Shown in pieces: positions 60,040 through 64,000 of a stretch of 64,000 nt of DNA; the first letter of the stretch is position 1; each line of letters starts with the position of its first letter. The DNA lies in contig CM073887.1 of NCBI GenBank assembly GCA_037176705.1, positions 28,957,501-29,021,500 on the forward strand. The letters run 5' to 3'. The position numbers were made by a program, and so were the translations under genes. Source of the DNA: Molossus alvarezi. Taxonomy: Eukaryota; Chordata; Mammalia; Chiroptera; Molossidae. The notes under the pieces were generated by a model. That model had not been told where the DNA came from. It made no database searches and worked only from the letters and a program-made list of their open reading frames with translations.

Positions 60040-60651
60040 TAAATAGCTGTGGTCCATGTTGCCATTAATGTTTTCATCATTTATGACTGGTTAGCACCAT
60101 AGGATAGAGTTGATCACTCCCTTCATTTTCTTCACTTACCTTCAGGATCCAACACTGTTTTCTCATGCTTAAAGGCATTAATTTTCTCTACTACAGTGAT
60201 TCCTTTTGATATTTCTCACTTTTAAATTATCCAGTGCCCAGGCCATGGTCCATTCTACTGTTCTTATTCACCTAGTAGATAATTTAATTTGTTCTAAGTC
60301 TTTAGGTCTTTAGGTACTGGCGATCTTCAAATATGTATATTGATTTCAGCCCTCTTTCCTGAATTCATCTTCCAGTTTAACTTTTCCATTTCTATATCTA
60401 ATAGATGCTTCAACTTTAAAGCGACTAAAAGCCATTTCCTTGTTCCTAGTCTTTCTTTCCAGAACAATTGTATATCAGAAAACAGTAGTTTTATATTTTC
60501 AGTTCTTCAGGTTCTAAACCTTAGAGTTGTCTTTGACTTTCATAATTCATATGAATCAACCAGCAAGTATTTGATTCTCATTCAAGTTCTGTGATTAATT
60601 CACCCAAAGCTTACTACATGCACTGCTGACTTCCTAATCCAACTTGCCATC
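60040..60651 (+). mobile_element. LINE-2 ORF fragment, left part
   Basis: 'gagttgatcactcccttcat' (the 'FDTVDHS' region of L2 RT), 'ttcaggttctaaaccttaga' then 'gttgtctttgactttcataa' (the 'LGVILDS' region) follow the L2 ORF. Frames are broken. The element continues after the inserted LTR. Confidence 0.78.
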
Positions 60652-60657
60652 CACTTT

Positions 60658-61136
60658 GAATCAGTTTCTTATTGCTTCAGTACAAATACCATAAACCTAT
60701 CAACTTGAAACAACAAACGTTTACTATCTTATGGTTCAAAAGACCTCAAGTCAAAGTGCCAGGAGAGCTGCATCATTATAACTCTGAGGGAGAATCCCTT
60801 GCTTGCCTTTTCCAGTTTCCAGAAGCTACCTGTATGTCTTGGTTTATGGATCTTCCTTCCGTTTTTAAAGTCAACATCATACATCTGCAAGTCTCCTTCA
60901 CTCTGGCCTCTACTTTTCTGTCACATCTCCTTCTCTCACTCTGATACTCTTGCCTTCCTCTTATAAAGACACTTGTAACTACCTTGAGCTCACTTGGGCA
61001 ATCCAGTAGAATATATCCATGTCAAGATTCCAAACCTCTTTCTCAAAGTTCCTTTGCCTTGTAAGACAACAAATACAAAGGTTTCAAGGATTAGGACATT
61101 GATATCTCAGGGGAGGGGCATTATTCTAACACCTCA
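60658..61136 (-). mobile_element. MaLR LTR (MLT1 type), antisense, inside LINE-2
   Basis: 'attgcttcagtacaaatacc', 'gagaatcccttgcttgcctt', 'cttataaagacacttgtaac', 'gggcaatccagtagaatata' and 'gattaggacattgatatctc' follow an MLT1 LTR in reverse order. CACTTT lies on both sides (60652-60657 and 61137-61142), compatible with the 5-bp TSD of the family. Solo LTR; no internal region. Confidence 0.85.
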
Positions 61137-61142
61137 CACTTT

Positions 61143-61245
61143 GATCTGTAATACTTCAAGAATTTCAAGCTGGTCCCCCTGAGTCCATCTTTTTTTCTAT
61201 TCTCCACACCAGAAGCCAAATTGATTCTTTAAAAACCTGTCAGAA
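61143..61245 (+). mobile_element. LINE-2 ORF fragment, right part
   Basis: 'caagctggtccccctgagtc' and 'agccaaattgattctttaaa' continue the L2 ORF ('ACTGGTCTCCCTGC' and 'AGAGTGATCCTTTTAAA' blocks). Confidence 0.72.
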
Positions 61246-61249
61246 CTAC

Positions 61250-62370
61250 AATTTTTATGGATAACAAGACAATATCAAAAGATATGAACTATCTTTTAAT
61301 TAGTCTGTAGACTCAGTGCAATTCTATTTGAATACCACTGTTTTTTACCCATCAAACTTGAAGAGCTGATTATATAATTAATATATAAATATAAGGATCA
61401 ATAAATACATAATTTTTTTTTCAGAAAAATAAACAAGAATGAGTAATACTACCTTAATGGACTTCTAGTTGCATTATAAAAAAATAGTAATTAAGATATT
61501 AATCTACTCCAGTCTGTGGAGTAGATGAGAAAGTTAATTGAGTTCACATAGACATTTTATAAAGAGACTCATACATGTATAGAATTCTGATGTGGTATTG
61601 TAGAGCAGAGGAAAAATGGTGAACTTTTTAGGTGTTCCTTGGATATTAATTATACATCATAAATACATTCTTTTAAGCCATGCACAAAAATTATATCAAT
61701 TTAGAAGAAAATATAATGTCTCATGAACTTGAATAGAGAAATTCACTTAAACATGGCACGCACGCACACACACAAATCAGCAAACCATAATGAGAAAGAT
61801 TGACAAATTAACCCATATTACAATTAAGTAGCTGTGTTTGTTAGAGGAATCCTTGAAGAATGGAACCCTAAGCCAGAAACATGAAGACAAAATTTGTAAC
61901 ATGTTTAATCAATAAGGAAATAGAATCTTGAATATATAATTCAGTGCATCAATAAGAAAAAGACAAACATTCCTGCAGAACAGTAGTCAATTGACATGAA
62001 TATACATAGGGAAAGGGATTGTAAGTAACAAATCAACCTGTGAAAATATACCTAACCTAATTAGTAATCATAAATACACAAATAAAACTACCAATTAAAA
62101 CCCACTTGATTAAAAAATTGAATTTTAACATTAATTTAAATTAATAAAACAGATAATTTTCATTAATAGAATAAAATTTAATAAATTAAAAAACAATTTT
62201 TTTATTTATTAAAAAATAAAAGTGCTGCTGACAGTGTTAATCAATAAGGTTTCTCTTACACTGCTGGTGAGGGTATAAATTAGTGAAATAATTTGGAAAA
62301 GCCATTATCCTTAAGCAGCAAAGTGAAGATACACATACACTATAAATTAACAATTTCAACCCATCTCTTT
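61250..62370 (+). mobile_element. Old L1 ORF2 C-terminal region, sense
   Basis: 'cttgaatatataattcagtg', 'aataagaaaaagacaaacat', 'cctaattagtaatcataaat', 'ctcttacactgctggtgagg' and 'ataatttggaaaagccatta' follow the ORF2 C-terminal region; an AT-rich expansion lies in the middle. No open frame. CG/CA repeat near 61755. Confidence 0.75.
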
Positions 62371-62829
62371 AAGATTTTCTTTTCTTGATATACTTTCTTT
62401 TCTTCACATGCAACATAATGGTCTTGGATTTCTATTGATGATCTCACAATTTCCTTTAAAAATTTTCCTTCAACATCCAAGAGAATGTGACTACGGGTAT
62501 CTCTGCTTCTGTCCTCTGTTCTTACTTAGGTCCGTGGAGAGGATAGCACGGGGAAACTTAGACAATCATATGGTCCTACATCTTTGGGGATTAAGATTCC
62601 TCTGAATGTGTTTATTTTTATCGCATTCACCAATGACTTTCTTCAAAGAATTAACCTGAGAGTTTCTTTTTTTTCAGTAGAACAAGGAGAGAACAGGTGA
62701 GAAGACAACTAACCGTGAGTTTCTCTGATAGAAGCAGAGACGGGAGAGACGGGAAGATTTCTGTTTTCATCACAGTAGACCTTGGAGTCATTACGTTCAA
62801 CTGGCTCATTTTATGATATAGCTGCTTAG
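62371..62829. other. Unassigned DNA
   Basis: No gene or repeat recognised. Confidence 0.35.
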
Positions 62830-63330
62830 AATTTTAGTTTTTTTCTCTCCTCTTATTTAGATGAAAAATTTGAATTTTCAGGTTTTGTTTTTTTTTTTTA
62901 GTTACTCTGCCTAATTTTTCAGATTGATAATTTATCCCTCTCTTGTGTTCATTCTGGAACTCAGTCCATCTGTCAAGTTTTTATTTCAACTATTGCTTTT
63001 CATTAACAATACCATGTGCTTTTTTTTTTTTTTTTTTTATGACTTCATGTGTCTTCTTCCTGCTCCAATATCTTCTCTTATCTCTCTGTAGATACAGAAT
63101 ATGCTTATTTTAAATTATTGCTTATGTTAATTCAGCCTCATCTGCTCTATCTTCTCTTTTCCTTTCAGCTACAGTACACCAAATATTTATTTTATTTCCC
63201 TATGAGTTCTTATTCTCCTGGAGCTATATTTATGGCAATAGATTATGTGCACCATGGAGGATCAGCTAAAACCAGACACTAGCTGTGCTTTGCGTGATGA
63301 TTTTGAGGTAGAGATAAACTGTATACTAGG
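62830..63330 (-). mobile_element. Old L1M 5' region, antisense
   Basis: 'gtttttatttcaactattgc', 'ctgctccaatatcttctctt' and 'agctaaaaccagacactagc' followed by 'gatgattttgaggtagagat' fit the antisense L1M 5' region. T runs near 62890 and 63020. Confidence 0.55.
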
Positions 63331-64000
63331 GGACAGCCTATGAGATTTCACTCTCTACCTCTGCTATTATTTTTAATTAAAATCACTTAGCTTCAGGATA
63401 CAAGTGGGAGAGGACAATAATCTGAGTGTCAAGAAGATTTATCCAGATCAGTTTTGGACACTGACTCTATACTAACCTAGGGGCCATTTTTTCATCTTTC
63501 TGAGTTTATTGGTTTTCAGAGCAATATAAAGGAGAAATAATGACACATTAAAAAAAATACTCTTATTTTTATACTCAGACTATTTAATTTAAGATAATAT
63601 TCCCCTTCCCATCTGTTACCCCCAAAATGCTTACACTATTCCCCTTCTCATAGTTTTTATATTAGTGTGATAGATCTTACAACTTATTTTTGGTTTCTGC
63701 AATATCTCTAAGACTGAATTGAGAGAGGTGGCCAGCACCCCAAGCCAATTGTCATCATTAGAGGAATATGAGGTACTCCAGAAAAATAATCTCACACAGA
63801 TAACTAAGAAGAAAAATGCTGGTTTTTAACAGATATTTTTTTTGTAGCCCTCTTATTTTCTATTTTGTAAATCTAACAGATTATATTCTGTAATTTTTCA
63901 TTTCAATTTATTTATAAGACCACAATCTTTTCATTCTTATTTTCTTTTGCTGCCAGAGGAATCTCTGAGCCACATTTCCCAGACACTTAGTGGGAGTGGG
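63331..64000. other. Unique DNA to the right edge
   Basis: Nothing recognised. Confidence 0.4.

Noticed and set aside
1..64000. Helitron or SPIN-type hAT elements typical of vesper bats
   Set aside because: I looked for their characteristic ends and found none that I could support; only the short mariner-like MITE and old MER5-type fragments were seen.

Overview
This window is vertebrate nuclear DNA, almost certainly from a bat of the vesper-bat lineage. It holds many copies of a tRNA-derived SINE whose head (TGGCTCAGCGGTTAGAGCG), second promoter box (GGTTCGGTTCCCGC), CT-rich middle and GGTGAGGATAAAA tail match the chiropteran Ves family. Its younger LINE-1 tails share a G-rich 3' UTR repeated within the window. 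Ancient mammal-wide repeats (MIR, LINE-2, MER5-type hAT, MLT1-type MaLR, old L1M) confirm a placental genome. The DNA is mostly AT-rich and looks like a gene desert or a long intron.

I found no host protein-coding gene, rRNA, true tRNA or CRISPR array that I could support. The longer open frames are LINE-1 ORF2 pieces, translations of SINE or GA-repeat sequence, or chance frames. Two exon-like segments (12777-12950 and about 16400-16960) are reported only as hypotheses.

Layout. 1-9 kb: an antisense L1 ORF2 fragment at the left edge, a LINE-2 tail, a sense L1 tail, an old L1M piece, a GATA repeat, a cut-short Ves and a MIR. 9.9-11.7 kb: a 5'-truncated L1 with target-site duplication (TSD) and an antisense Ves. 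12-17 kb: mostly unique DNA with two probably related LTR fragments. 17-20 kb: three antisense Ves copies and an old L1M piece. 20-24 kb: several L1 remnants, a small TA-flanked MITE inside one of them, a MER5-like fragment and a short bat L1 tail. 25.8 kb: a single Ves of the second subtype. 27.7-31.6 kb: a dense nest of L1M with Ves inside Ves. 33-35.3 kb: an antisense Ves, then a 1.7-kb L1 with perfect TSD that was itself split by a Ves. 38-42 kb: a Ves, three bat L1 3' tails and a probable solo LTR with 6-bp TSD. 44-46.7 kb: a second LTR relative, further ERV-like DNA and a Ves. 47-54 kb: L1 tail, MER5A, LTR-like fragment, L1M fragments and LINE-2. 54-57.4 kb: three antisense Ves and a MIR. 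58-63 kb: unrecognised C-rich DNA, an L1 3' UTR, a LINE-2 ORF2 fragment split by an MLT1-type LTR, and old L1M pieces.

The main content is a record of successive insertions whose relative age can be read from nesting. Family names rest on remembered consensus patterns, not on a database search, so subfamily names are tentative and boundaries of old repeats are good to some tens of bases. I saw no previously undescribed multi-gene system; the best leads are the MITE, the TSD-flanked LTR with its relative, the nested SINE/LINE loci and the two exon-like segments.
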